A stretch of 64,000 nt of DNA from Microbacterium halotolerans (lineage in GTDB: Bacteria; Actinomycetota; Actinomycetes; Actinomycetales; Microbacteriaceae): contig NZ_KZ984051.1 of the NCBI RefSeq assembly GCF_003569805.1, positions 1,405,606-1,469,605 of the forward strand. The letters run 5' to 3'. Every line of letters begins with the position of its first letter. Position 1 is the first letter of the stretch. Shown piece by piece: positions 1-8,104 of the stretch. Under the pieces are notes generated by a model, which did no database searches, was not told where the DNA came from, and saw only the letters and a list, made by a program, of their open reading frames with translations. The translations under genes were made by a program, and so were the position numbers.

Positions 1-68
1 GTGTAGTACCGCGAATGCGGGTGCTCGATGAAGACGCGACGACGCGCACCGATCGGCGCGCTCCACAT
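1..68 (-). CDS. possible 5' end of a gene running off the left edge
   Basis: On the minus strand an ATG at 68 opens a frame of 22 codons (begins MWSAPIGARRR) that leaves the window. It would be divergent from the hydrolase at 137. The fragment is too short to assign to a family, and the start is uncertain because the frame stays open further upstream. Confidence 0.25.
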   Translation of the reverse strand, partial: MWSAPIGARRRVFIEHPHSRYY

Positions 69-136
69 ACGATACCAGTCGAAGCTGCCGCGGGGCTGTG
101 CGCACCGCGATATTCGGCCGCGCTACTCTGAAACGC

Positions 137-1126
137 ATGAAGAACGCTGAGGATTGGGTTCCTGATGTCCTCGGCGGCGGATACGAGCAGCTCACTCTCC
201 CGATGGCTCCGGAGGACCCGGACGAGCCGGGCGAGATCGTCGCGACCCTCGTGCGTCGCCGCCCGAGGCGGCGGCTGTTCCGCAGACCGGCTCTGCACGA
301 CGTCGACGTGCTGTACGTGCACGGCTGGAGCGACTACTTCTTCCAGCGCAGGCTGGGCACGTTCTTCACCGACAGGGGTGCGCACTTCTACGCGCTCGAC
401 CTGCGCCGCTACGGCCGCAGCCTGCGCGACGGGCAGATGCCCGGCTACATCCGGGATCTGCGCACCTACGACGAGGAGATATCCGCGGCGCTCGCGCACA
501 TGGGCGGACGGGACGGGCGGAGACTGGTGCTCGTCGGACATTCGACCGGGGGCCTCGTGCTGAGCCTGTGGGCCGCGCGGAACCCGGGCGTCGCGCACTC
601 GATCATCCTGAACTCGCCGTGGCTCGAGTTCCAGTTCGGCAGGCTCGGACGCGCGGCCATCGCCCCGGCGCTCGACCTCGGGGCGAGGCTCAGGCCGCGC
701 GAACCGGTCGTGCCCACGATCGACCTCGGCTTCTACTGGCGCGCACAGCAGGAATCCGCGGATGCCGCTGACCCGACGGAACCGAACCCGCATTGGCGTC
801 CGGCGGAGGCTCCGCCGCCGACGATGGGCTGGCTCGACGCTGTGCTCGATGGGCATCGCGAGGTCGACAAGGGGCTCGACCTGACAGTGCCCGTGTGTGT
901 GCTGCTGTCCACCCGGAGCGCGATGCCGAACAAGTGGACGGAAGAACTCGCGGCGGCCGATACCGTGCTCGCCGTCGACGAGGTCGCCAAAGCCGCGCTC
1001 AACCTCGGCACCTCGGTGACCATCGAGCGCATCCCGGGCGCGCTGCACGACGTCTTCCTCTCGCGTCCGGAAGCGCGGCGGGAGGCCTACGCACGGCTCG
1101 ACCGCTGGACGCGCGCCTATCTCTGA
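137..1126 (+). CDS. alpha/beta hydrolase (serine hydrolase/lipase-like)
   Basis: The 329-residue protein has the alpha/beta hydrolase layout: an early strand VDVLYVHGWSDYF, then the nucleophile elbow GHSTGG (G-x-S-x-G), a helical cap with prolines, and a late histidine in GALHDVFLS near the C-terminus. It resembles cytoplasmic lysophospholipase-like hydrolases; there is no signal peptide. The ATG at 137 is preferred over a GTG at 98 because TACTCT (124-129) ends 7 bases before it, the leaderless spacing seen repeatedly here. Substrate unknown. Confidence 0.8.
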   Translation: MKNAEDWVPDVLGGGYEQLTLPMAPEDPDEPGEIVATLVRRRPRRRLFRRPALHDVDVLYVHGWSDYFFQRRLGTFFTDRGAHFYALDLRRYGRSLRDGQMPGYIRDLRTYDEEISAALAHMGGRDGRRLVLVGHSTGGLVLSLWAARNPGVAHSIILNSPWLEFQFGRLGRAAIAPALDLGARLRPREPVVPTIDLGFYWRAQQESADAADPTEPNPHWRPAEAPPPTMGWLDAVLDGHREVDKGLDLTVPVCVLLSTRSAMPNKWTEELAAADTVLAVDEVAKAALNLGTSVTIERIPGALHDVFLSRPEARREAYARLDRWTRAYL

Positions 1127-1172
1127 GTGCGACGCATCTGCTGCGAGCAGTTCTCTCATCCGGCCGCGTTGA

Positions 1173-1212
1173 TTTGTTTACAAACGTAAGATACATTACG
1201 TATGTAAACAAA
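1173..1212. promoter_or_regulatory. TetR operator overlapping the tetR-yhgE promoter
   Basis: Two 17-bp arms (1173-1189 and 1196-1212) form an inverted repeat with 16 of 17 positions matching around a 6-bp centre. A promoter lies inside it: -35 TTTACA at 1177-1182 and -10 TATGTA at 1201-1206, spaced by 18. A GGAGG ribosome site follows at 1217-1221. The geometry indicates that the TetR protein encoded just downstream represses its own operon. Confidence 0.8.
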
Positions 1213-1228
1213 TGGTGGAGGATTTCTG

Positions 1229-1852
1229 ATGGATGCACGCATCGTTCGCACGCGTGAGGCGCTGATCCAGGCGATCGACCAGTCGCTGCGCGGAGACACC
1301 GAGAAGCTGCCCACCATCACGGAGCTGTGCGCGACGGCGGGGATCAGCCGCCCGACGTTCTATCAGCACTTCCGCGATGTTCCGTCGCTGGTGGCGGCCG
1401 CGGGCGTCGACGAGCTGCAGCAGCTGTTCGACGGCGTCTCCCGAGAGCTCCCGCACGGTGAGACGTGGGAGCAGGCGGCTCGCCCCGTCATCCGGGAGCT
1501 GATCCAGCGCTTGTTCGATGCCGGTCCCTACTATCGCCGCGTGCTCGAGGAATCGGACACCCATGCGTTCCAGGAGCGTGTCGTCGAGTACCTCGCTGAG
1601 CGGATGATCGCGTTCACACCACTCGGCGATGCCGCCCGCGCCGGTGCGGACCGCGCGCATCTTGAGCGCACCGCGACCTTTCTCGCGGCCGGGGCGACCT
1701 GGCTCGTCGTCGCGTGGCTCAAGGAGGGTGCGAGCTCGTCGTCCGTTCCCGCCGCCGCAGATGAGGTCTCGCAGCTGCTCGTCACCAGCATCGCCGTTCA
1801 GACGCGCGCCGACCGTGCTGTCGCGGCCACACAGCAAGGAATTCGTCAGTGA
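1229..1852 (+). CDS. TetR/AcrR family transcriptional regulator
   Basis: The 207-residue protein has an N-terminal TetR helix-turn-helix (about residues 8-55: the stretch TITELCATAGISRPTFYQHF is the recognition region), followed by an all-helical ligand-binding domain. A GGAGG Shine-Dalgarno sits 7 bases before the ATG. Its stop overlaps the GTG start of the YhgE/Pip gene (GTGA), so the two are translationally coupled. It is probably autoregulatory through the palindrome at 1173-1212. The inducing ligand is unknown. Confidence 0.88.
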   Translation: MDARIVRTREALIQAIDQSLRGDTEKLPTITELCATAGISRPTFYQHFRDVPSLVAAAGVDELQQLFDGVSRELPHGETWEQAARPVIRELIQRLFDAGPYYRRVLEESDTHAFQERVVEYLAERMIAFTPLGDAARAGADRAHLERTATFLAAGATWLVVAWLKEGASSSSVPAAADEVSQLLVTSIAVQTRADRAVAATQQGIRQ

Positions 1853-4692
1853 GCGAGAAGCGACCGTGGAAGAAGACCACAGGCGCCGTCATCGTCTTCA
1901 CGGCGTTGGCGTTCGTGCCCCTGATCTACTCGAGCATCTTGACGAACTCGAACATCGACCCGACCGGCCACCTCGACACGGTGCCTGCCGCCGTGGTGAA
2001 CGAAGACGAAGGCGCGACGGATCCCGACGGCGAGCAGCTCGACGTCGGTGACGAGCTCGCCGACACGCTCCTCGAGAGCACGGAGAGCAACAACTTCGAC
2101 TGGATCGAGATGTCGGCCGAGCAGGCGAGGGGTGCCCTCGATGACGGCGGCGTGTACGCCACGCTCACGATCCCGGCGGACTTCTCCGAGAAGGTCGTCT
2201 CGGTCGGCGACGATGACGCGGCGAAGGCCGCCAGCGCGAAGCTCGACGTGCGCACGAACGACGGCCTGAACATGATCTCGGGCAACATCGCATCCTCTAT
2301 CGGCACTGCCGTGACCGACTCACTGCGCGACGAGGTCAGCAGCGAGTACCTCGAGAAGATCTATCTCGGCTTCACAGACGTGCACAGCAGCCTGGTCGAC
2401 GCCGCCGACGGTGCGACGCAGGTGGCCGAGGGCGCGAGCGACGCGGAGGACGGTTCAGGCGAGCTCGTCGTCGGGCTCCGGCAGCTGCACGACGGCGCGG
2501 CGCGACTCGAGGACGGCGCGTGGCGGCTTGTGGCGGGCGCGGATCAGGCTGCAGCAGGGGCGTCGCAGCTGGCCGACGGGCTCGGTGAGCTGCGGTCGAA
2601 GACGGCATCGCTTCCGGATCTCACTGCGCAGCTGAATGACGGCGCTCAGCAGGTGGCGGATGGCACGGCGCAGCTGAGCGATCAGCTGGACCAGGTCGTC
2701 GCTCAGGTGCAGCCCGTGATCGATGCGGTCAGCGACCTCGCCGACCGGCTCCAGGACATCCGGGACGGGATCGACGAGACGGCAGGTGCTGCCGAGCAGG
2801 TGGCCGACGGCGCCGACCAGACGCTCACCGACGCGCAGAGCGTGCGCGACGAGGCGGCGGACGCCGCGGCGCAGTCCGGCGACGTCAGCGCCGGTGCCGA
2901 GGGGGTGCGCGACGGTCTGCAGGGGCTGATCGACGGGTACGCGACGATGAGCGACACCGAGCGAATGGCGGCGCTCGAGAAGCTCACGGGTGACGCGGAT
3001 GGTGTGGTCGCTTCTGCGGCACAGGCAGCGGACGCCTCATCCGGAGCCTCCGACAATGCGGGGCGGCTGGTCGGCGACGGCAGCGGCGGTCTCACACAGC
3101 TGGCGAGCAGCGCGGACGGCTTCGCATCGGGAGCGCAGGATGTGAAGTCGACAGTCGATGAGATCGGCGATGATATCGATCAGGTGCTCGCCGATGCCCA
3201 ACAGAAGCTGGAGCAGGCGCGACAGGCGGTCGATGGTGTGCACAGCCTGCGCGACGGCTCGGCCCAGGTCGCGGACGGCACCAGACGGCTGGCGGCGCAG
3301 ACCCCGCAGCTGGCCGGCGGGATCGCGACGGCGGCTGACGGTGCCGGCGAGCTGTCGGGGGGAACCTCCCAGCTGGCGAGCGGACTGCATGATCTCGCCG
3401 ACGGCGCGAGCTCGGCGGCGACCGGTTCCGAGTCGGCGGCAGAAGGAGTCGACACGCTCAACGACGGCCTGGGCGATCTCGCCGACGGCAGCGGCGACCT
3501 GCGCGATGGACTCGAAGACGGTGTCGACGAGGTGCCCAGCTACACAGAGGGTGAGGCTAAGCACCTCGGCGGCGTGGCCGCTTCGCAGGTGACGCTCGAC
3601 TCCGAGCGGCTCAACGAGGTGGCTGGCTACGGTGCCGGTCTCGCACCGTACTTCTTGTCACTGGCGCTGTGGGTCGGCGGCATGTCGTTCTACATGATGG
3701 CCCCGGCGATGAACGCAGCCGCGCTCTCGCGGCGTCGCCCCGCTGCGCTGCTGACGCTGCGCAGCCTGATGGCCGGCGTGATCATGGGGGTGATCCAGGC
3801 GACGATAGCTGTTGCCTCGCTGCACTTCTGGGTCGGAGTCGAGGCGGCGAACCTGCCTGGACTGTTCGCGCTCGCCGCATTCGCCAGCATCACGTTCCTC
3901 GCGATCAACCAGGCCCTGGTCGCCATGTTCGGATCGCCAGGCCGCTTCGTGGCGCTGGTGATGGTCGTGCTGCAGCTGGCCTCCGCCGGCGGCACCTATC
4001 CGGTCGAGACAGCGCCGGCGTTCTACCAGTGGATCCACAACGCGCTGCCGATAACACACACCGTCGAGGCGTTCCGCGCGCTCATCGCGGGCGGCGGCAT
4101 CGGCATCGGCCTGGCGATCGGTGTGCTGGCGATCTGGTTGGCCGGCGCGCTGGCGCTGAGCTTCGCGGCGTCGATCGTGGCGCTGCGGAAAGAGCGCCGG
4201 GACGCCGTCGACGAGAAGTTGGGTGAGCAGGTCCCGGATGTCGCTGCGACGCCAGCTGTGCTGGCCGCGACCGCGGTCGGTTCGGCGAAGGCTGACGCGT
4301 CTGATGCACCCACGCAGGCCTTCGCACCCGTCGCTGCTGCCGCGGTCCTGGACCGACCGGCGCCCGCAAACGACGATGCCCAGATCACGAGTCAGGAGGG
4401 CGTCGAACCGGTGGACGCTCTGGAAGGCGACGCCGAAGCGGATGTCGACGCCGGTGCTGCGGCGGAGCCGAGCGCTGACTCGGAGAACACGCAGCCCACC
4501 GCATCGGCGGAGGAACGCTCTGCATCGGCAAGGTCGGCGACGCAGGATCGTGCCGAATCACCGGATGAGCCGAGCGCTGCCTCCGACGAGGCGCCGGGTG
4601 CCGATTCGAACGGCGTCGAGCAGTGCGACGACGATCCAGCACCGGAGCCGGAGACGGAGTCTGCCGAACCGGACGACGAAGAGAGAGGCTGA
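1849..4692 (+). CDS. YhgE/Pip family membrane protein with acidic C-terminal tail
   Basis: This 947-residue protein has one N-terminal membrane segment (about residues 10-30), then a roughly 550-residue extracellular region of heptad-like helices with recurring DGAxxLxDG units. A block of about five to six membrane helices (about 595-790) of ABC-2 type follows, then about 160 residues rich in Asp, Glu, Ala and Ser. This is the YhgE/Pip architecture; lactococcal Pip is a phage receptor, and other members sit with TetR genes as here. The acidic tail is predicted cytoplasmic and disordered, and I do not recognise it as part of the core family. Export substrate unknown. Confidence 0.85.
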   Translation: MSEKRPWKKTTGAVIVFTALAFVPLIYSSILTNSNIDPTGHLDTVPAAVVNEDEGATDPDGEQLDVGDELADTLLESTESNNFDWIEMSAEQARGALDDGGVYATLTIPADFSEKVVSVGDDDAAKAASAKLDVRTNDGLNMISGNIASSIGTAVTDSLRDEVSSEYLEKIYLGFTDVHSSLVDAADGATQVAEGASDAEDGSGELVVGLRQLHDGAARLEDGAWRLVAGADQAAAGASQLADGLGELRSKTASLPDLTAQLNDGAQQVADGTAQLSDQLDQVVAQVQPVIDAVSDLADRLQDIRDGIDETAGAAEQVADGADQTLTDAQSVRDEAADAAAQSGDVSAGAEGVRDGLQGLIDGYATMSDTERMAALEKLTGDADGVVASAAQAADASSGASDNAGRLVGDGSGGLTQLASSADGFASGAQDVKSTVDEIGDDIDQVLADAQQKLEQARQAVDGVHSLRDGSAQVADGTRRLAAQTPQLAGGIATAADGAGELSGGTSQLASGLHDLADGASSAATGSESAAEGVDTLNDGLGDLADGSGDLRDGLEDGVDEVPSYTEGEAKHLGGVAASQVTLDSERLNEVAGYGAGLAPYFLSLALWVGGMSFYMMAPAMNAAALSRRRPAALLTLRSLMAGVIMGVIQATIAVASLHFWVGVEAANLPGLFALAAFASITFLAINQALVAMFGSPGRFVALVMVVLQLASAGGTYPVETAPAFYQWIHNALPITHTVEAFRALIAGGGIGIGLAIGVLAIWLAGALALSFAASIVALRKERRDAVDEKLGEQVPDVAATPAVLAATAVGSAKADASDAPTQAFAPVAAAAVLDRPAPANDDAQITSQEGVEPVDALEGDAEADVDAGAAAEPSADSENTQPTASAEERSASARSATQDRAESPDEPSAASDEAPGADSNGVEQCDDDPAPEPETESAEPDDEERG

Positions 4693-4767
4693 TGTTCGCT
4701 CGGTCGACGGTCCGGGCGATGGGGATGCCACCCGCACCGCCGACCGGCGGATCGGCCTTGCGCATCG

Positions 4768-4805
4768 CGCCCCGGCGCTCTGCTGCAGGAAGGGCGCCGG
4801 GGCGC
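4768..4805 (+). terminator. GC-rich hairpin terminator after yhgE
   Basis: Arms GCGCCCCGGCGCTC (4768-4781 region) and GGGCGCCGGGGCGC (4792-4805) form a strong stem; the tail is only weakly T-rich. Near copies occur at 8287-8320 and 11115-11146, so this is a recurrent hairpin in this genome. Confidence 0.65.
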
Positions 4806-4840
4806 TTCGTCGTATTCGGCTCGCACCGTAGCCTGGCCGT

Positions 4841-5116
4841 ATGGGCGACACCGACATCCTGATCCGCATCGGTCACGAAGAGATCGTGCTGCGCCGCCGA
4901 TACGAGGTGCTGAGCATCGTCAACGACATCCTCATCGCGGTGTGGTTCATCATCGGGAGCATCCTGTTCTTCTCCTCGGAGACCTCGACCGTGGGAACGT
5001 GGCTGTTCCTGGTCGGCAGCGTCCAGTTGCTGTGCCGACCCGCGATCAGACTGGTGCGCCATGTCCACGTGCGTCGAGTGGGCTCGTCGTCGGCGGAAGC
5101 CAGCGACGACTTCTGA
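4841..5116 (+). CDS. YrhK domain-containing small membrane protein
   Basis: The 91-residue protein begins with a polar stretch ending RRRYEVLSIVNDIL, then two membrane helices (about 28-47 and 53-70) and a basic end. The RYE...ND...GS...F...GS pattern is that of the YrhK family, whose role is unknown. TAGCCT (4829-4834) followed by 6 bases and the ATG indicates a leaderless transcript. Confidence 0.7.
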   Translation: MGDTDILIRIGHEEIVLRRRYEVLSIVNDILIAVWFIIGSILFFSSETSTVGTWLFLVGSVQLLCRPAIRLVRHVHVRRVGSSSAEASDDF

Positions 5117-5195
5117 CGGGACGGACTACGGCCTCCGGCGCTCTCGCTGCCCGGGGCGGATGTCAGGCGCGGCAGCGTTCAGTATGCTCAGGGAG

Positions 5196-5798
5196 ATGCG
5201 TGCTGACGGTCTGAACGTGCTGCTGGCTGCGCGGCGGTCGACGAAGTCGTTCGCCGCGACCTCGTTGCAGGTGGGGGAGCTTGATAGGCTGCTCAGCGCT
5301 GTTTTCGGTGTCGCTCCGGATGGCCGTCGCTCGTATGGATCGGCGCACGCACGGTACCCGGTGACGGCGACGGTTGTCGTCGGCGACGTTCGCGGACTGG
5401 CATCCGGGAGCTATCGCATCACCGGCAGCGGAGGTCTCCAGGAACCGGAGTACGGAGACCAACGCGAGCTGATTGCACAGTCGACGATCGACGCGCACTG
5501 GGCCGCATCGTGTCCGGCGCTTCTCGTGCTCAGTGCGAACGTGGGTGCGGAGCGTGCCGAGTTCGCGTCGCAGGCAGAAGGGCGCGGCGAGCGTTTCATC
5601 GCGATTGAAGTCGGGCTGATCGCACAGACGGTGCATCTCGTCGCCGCCGGACTCGATCTCGGAACGGTGCTGATCGCCGGGGTGCAAGATGAGGCGGCGC
5701 GGCGTCTGCCGGAGAGCATCGTTCCGCCTGGCGACGAGCTGCTGGCGGTCATGCCTCTCGGTCGAGCAACGCGTGACAGCACAGCTGCGTCTGGCTGA
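5196..5798 (+). CDS. SagB-type/nitroreductase-family flavin oxidoreductase
   Basis: The 200-residue protein begins with the FMN-phosphate-binding arginines in LLAARRSTKSF and contains the SYGSAHARYP segment typical of SagB/ThcOx-type nitroreductases. A central helix-rich part (VGLIAQTVHLVAAGLDLGTV) and a C-terminal PLGR motif follow. No azoline-peptide biosynthesis genes are nearby, so a peptide-modification role is not supported. The ATG at 5196 lies 7 bases after TATGCT (5183-5188), suggesting a leaderless mRNA; an upstream ATG at 5184 is possible. The gene converges on the original end of yajQ. Confidence 0.72.
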   Translation: MRADGLNVLLAARRSTKSFAATSLQVGELDRLLSAVFGVAPDGRRSYGSAHARYPVTATVVVGDVRGLASGSYRITGSGGLQEPEYGDQRELIAQSTIDAHWAASCPALLVLSANVGAERAEFASQAEGRGERFIAIEVGLIAQTVHLVAAGLDLGTVLIAGVQDEAARRLPESIVPPGDELLAVMPLGRATRDSTAASG

Positions 5799-5856
5799 CG
5801 CTGAGCAATCACCTGCACGGACTGGAAGCCAGCAAGTCTCTGGTCAGCGCGCTACC

Positions 5857-5875
5857 TCACAGGTAGTTCGTGAAC
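5857..5875 (-). other. attL: displaced original 3' end of yajQ
   Basis: On the minus strand this reads TTC ACG AAC TAC CTG TGA, the same F-T-N-Y as the C-terminus of YajQ at 15927, but ending Leu-stop instead of Arg-stop. The core GGTAGTTCGTGAAC (5862-5875) recurs at 7585-7598 and 15932-15945. The simplest reading is the original end of yajQ cut off by integration of the island, which brought its own replacement end. Confidence 0.8.
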
Positions 5876-5950
5876 GGTTGTCCCGGTGAAGGGTGTTGTT
5901 GGCTGTTCGTGTATATGTATGCTGACCTGGGATTTAGTTGATGGCCTTTA
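5862..5950. repeat. element left end, copy 1
   Basis: The 89 bp from 5862 match 7585-7673 at 85 of 89 positions. The match starts with the att core and runs into element DNA, so both accessory elements share the same left terminus. The rest of the stretch to 6184 holds no gene; it contains the promoter region of the PanA gene and two DnaA-box-like sequences. Confidence 0.9.
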
Positions 5951-6133
5951 AGAGGTGGTGGCGGGGCTCTGGGGGCAAGCCTGCGGCCTCTGTGTCCTTG
6001 TCGATCTGGTCACCGGTCCGCCGTGCCATACTCAGCGAGTCGTCAACAGCGTGTCCACCTTGAATCTGCCGGGATCGCGGCCTCAGGTTCGCCTGGTTCG
6101 CTACATTGTGGGTACGCTAGTCGTCAAGTGTCC

Positions 6134-6153
6134 TGTGGATAACTTGTGGGCAA
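6134..6153. promoter_or_regulatory. two DnaA-box-like nonamers before panA
   Basis: TGTGGATAA (6134-6142) is a perfect DnaA box on the reverse strand and TGTGGGCAA (6145-6153) is one base from the actinobacterial form. They lie 43 bases before the PanA start, downstream of candidate -10 boxes near 6100-6118. They could tie toxin-antitoxin expression to DnaA, or be a chance tandem repeat. Confidence 0.4.
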
Positions 6154-6184
6154 CTCTGTGAACAGACTGTGGAAGGAGCGGATC

Positions 6185-6736
6185 ATGGTGAACGCGCTTG
6201 ACGTTGCTCGTTACGTCAAAACAACCGCTGACCTGAAGCAGTGGCAGAGCAAGGACCTTCAGAAGCTTGTGTACTTCACGCAGGCGTGGCACCTTGCGTG
6301 GACTGGCCGAGCGCTGTTCGATGAGCCGTTCGAGGCGTGGCCAGATGGACCAGTCGTCCGGAGCGTCTACGCGGAGAACAGATACGGAGACATGAAGGTG
6401 TCGGAGGTCGCGTTTGACGAAGAGACCTCCGGGATCTTGGACGCGATCATTGCTCACTACGCGCCGCTTGGCATGGATAAGCTCATCGCGCTGACACATG
6501 CAGATGCTCCGTGGATCGAAGCACGCAAGGGCCTTGATCCTGATGAGCCCTCTCGGAACGAGATCAGCATGAAGACGATGTTGGACTTCTACACCGCGCA
6601 GGCGCTTGTAGACGGCGACTCCGCTCCTTCGCGACCTGCGTACGTGGTGGAAGCCGACGCTGATGTTGTCCGATCAACCGCGGCCGACGTGATCGATAGG
6701 TGGTCGGAGGGGCTAGCGCTGCTCGCAACGCGGTGA
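6185..6736 (+). CDS. Panacea-domain (DUF4065, SocA-like) antitoxin
   Basis: The 183-residue protein has the Panacea signature: VARYV near the start, then LQKLVYFTQAWHLAWTGRALF, FEAWPDGPVVRSVY, and a helical end. Panacea domains act as antitoxins for many unrelated toxins, Fic/Doc proteins among them. AAGGAG five bases before the ATG at 6185 fixes the start. The stop overlaps the GTG of the Doc gene by GTGA, the usual antitoxin-first arrangement. Base composition is visibly less G+C-rich than the flanking core genes. Confidence 0.85.
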   Translation: MVNALDVARYVKTTADLKQWQSKDLQKLVYFTQAWHLAWTGRALFDEPFEAWPDGPVVRSVYAENRYGDMKVSEVAFDEETSGILDAIIAHYAPLGMDKLIALTHADAPWIEARKGLDPDEPSRNEISMKTMLDFYTAQALVDGDSAPSRPAYVVEADADVVRSTAADVIDRWSEGLALLATR

Positions 6737-7128
6737 CGAGCTTTCTTTCCGCCGAGGAAGTCGTGGCAATCCACGACAGAGTTGCGCCCGAAGCGCCGCT
6801 ACTCGACAGAGGCAAGCTGGACGGTGGCGTCGATCGCGCGAAAGTGTCATTCGATGGAGTGTTCCTCCACGAAACTATCTACGAGCAGGCGAGTGTGGTG
6901 CTCCACGGGATCTGCGCCGCGCACGCGTTTCTGGATGGGAACAAACGGACGGCATGGGTGTCTGCGATGACCTTCCTCGGTGTGAACGGTGTCGCAATAC
7001 GTGACGTTGATACGGAGACATGGGTGTCGTACGTCGAAGGTGTTGCAAGAGGTGATCACTCCGAGCAGGACACGGCTATCTGGTTCGCAGCACTCGACCC
7101 GGCCAACCAAAGGCCGATAGGAGAATAG
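6733..7128 (+). CDS. Doc-type Fic toxin
   Basis: The 131-residue protein carries the Fic/Doc motif HAFLDGNKRTA (His at about residue 64). It ends in the Doc-like form rather than the longer arginine-containing motif of AMPylating Fic enzymes, which suggests phosphotransfer to EF-Tu as in phage P1 Doc; that activity is inferred. Length is typical for Doc. The GTG start at 6733 overlaps the PanA stop. A hairpin at 7134-7172 closes the operon. Confidence 0.85.
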   Translation: MTSFLSAEEVVAIHDRVAPEAPLLDRGKLDGGVDRAKVSFDGVFLHETIYEQASVVLHGICAAHAFLDGNKRTAWVSAMTFLGVNGVAIRDVDTETWVSYVEGVARGDHSEQDTAIWFAALDPANQRPIGE

Positions 7129-7133
7129 CTCAG

Positions 7134-7172
7134 GAGAGCGCGCTTTCTGGCTTCGGTGGGAGGGGCGCTCTC
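7134..7172 (+). terminator. terminator of the panA-doc operon
   Basis: GAGAGCGC (7134-7141) pairs with GCGCTCTC (7165-7172). The loop sequence (TTCTGGCTTCGG..GGGAGG) is shared with the hairpins at 9234-9265 and 12855-12886, so one terminator family is reused within the island. Confidence 0.7.
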
Positions 7173-7178
7173 GTCGTG

Positions 7179-7567
7179 TCAGCTGGCGTCTGCTGCGTCG
7201 TGCACAGGAAGTCCGTCATGGAGTCCTTCGAGTCTGCCGTAGCGAACCTCGCATGATGCCGTCGTGTCCGCGCTCAGGCCGAGGGCATATCGGACCTCCT
7301 GGCCGACTGTGTCCTGCTCTGGTGTCACCTCCGGGAAGGGCAAGCTGTAGGCCTCTTCGAACGTTCTCGCATTGACCATCGTGCTTAGTGCGTTGAGCTC
7401 GGCGAGGTAGGCGCCGTGGACGTGTCGGAGGAGAACGGCGACCTCATCCGGCCAGATTCAGCAGTCATCGTCGAACAGCTCGATCGTCATCCGAATGTAC
7501 CCGAGGTGGCGTGCTGCAACCGCCTTGGCATCGGCCAGGTTAGGCACGCCGCCCGTGAAGAGTCCAT
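7179..7567 (-). pseudogene. decayed hypothetical gene at the right end of element A
   Basis: On the minus strand one continuous reading frame runs from the att junction to a stop at 7179-7181. It passes NLADAKAVAARHLGYIRMTI, an in-frame TGA near 7462, then WPDEVAVLLRHVHGAYLAEL and MVNARTFEEAYSLPF. The internal stop and the lack of a start codon on the element side mark it as a remnant. I do not recognise the family. A 66-codon piece (7179-7379) could still be translated from an internal ATG. Confidence 0.5.
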
Positions 7568-7579
7568 CAGAGCGCTGCT

Positions 7580-7598
7580 CTACCGGTAGTTCGTGAAC
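7580..7598. other. middle att site (junction of two tandem elements)
   Basis: The 19-bp CTACCGGTAGTTCGTGAAC is identical to 15927-15945, the end of yajQ. To its right is a second copy of the 89-bp left end. This is the structure expected where the right end of element A abuts the left end of element B. Confidence 0.85.
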
Positions 7599-7673
7599 GG
7601 TTGTCCCTGTGAAGGGCGTTGTTGGCTGTTCGTGTATATGTATGCTGACCTGGGATTTAGTTGACGGGCTTTA
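7585..7673. repeat. element left end, copy 2
   Basis: This 89-bp copy differs from 5862-5950 at four positions. Similarity fades after it, although both copies continue with related GC-rich sequence for a short distance. No gene is seen between it and the Xis-like gene at 7757. Confidence 0.9.
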
Positions 7674-7756
7674 TAGGTTACTGACGGCCTGAGAGGGCAG
7701 TTTCGCGGACTCTGTGCGGACTCGCGGAGCGCGCCGGCAAGGCTGGCCGTGGCCGC

Positions 7757-7966
7757 TTACATGGCTCTGGGGCCTCGTCGGTCGCGGCCGAAGGTGCGCC
7801 GTTCGATGAACGCCTTGAGGTCTGCTTCACGGATGCGCTGGTTCTTCCGAGTGTCGCCCAGCTCGACGACAGGGATCTCGCCGAGCTCGATGCGCTTGTG
7901 GACCCAGTCACGCCCGACACCGAGCAGCTTCGCGGCTTCCATGACCTTCAGCAGACGCTCTGTCAC
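7757..7966 (-). CDS. Xis/AlpA-like helix-turn-helix protein
   Basis: The 69-residue protein LLKVMEAAKLLGVGRDWVHK... has the winged-helix form of the excisionase/HTH_17 family, with the conserved KVMEAAKLLGV start and a basic tail. The GTG start at 7966 is chosen because TACGCT (reverse strand, 7974-7979) lies 7 bases upstream, the leaderless layout. Its place next to the left att site fits a recombination directionality factor. It could instead be a plain regulator. No integrase accompanies it. Confidence 0.7.
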   Translation of the reverse strand: MTERLLKVMEAAKLLGVGRDWVHKRIELGEIPVVELGDTRKNQRIREADLKAFIERRTFGRDRRGPRAM

Positions 7967-8007
7967 AGCGGTGAGCGTAGGCGTCGTAGGTGTCAGGAGA
8001 GGAAACG

Positions 8008-8054
8008 AGAGAAGGCAGCCCAGCTGTCCGTGGGGACTGCCTGCCGCCTTCTCT
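8008..8054. repeat. structured 97-bp tandem repeat, unit 1 hairpin
   Basis: Outer stem AGAGAAGGC / GCCTTCTCT (8008-8016, 8046-8054) and inner stem GTCC / GGAC (8026-8029, 8034-8037) with a GTGG loop. The unit repeats at exactly 97-bp spacing. See the related units at 8105 and 8202. Confidence 0.75.
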
Positions 8055-8104
8055 GCGCTAAGCATATCGCCGGGCGCAACTGCCGTCCAAGCCGTGGGTG
8101 ACGA

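Noticed and set aside
5196..5798. Nitroreductase as part of a peptide natural-product cluster (SagB)
   Set aside because: No cyclodehydratase, precursor peptide or export genes nearby.
6134..6153. DnaA-like boxes as a replication origin
   Set aside because: Only two boxes, no A+T-rich unwinding region and no replication genes nearby.
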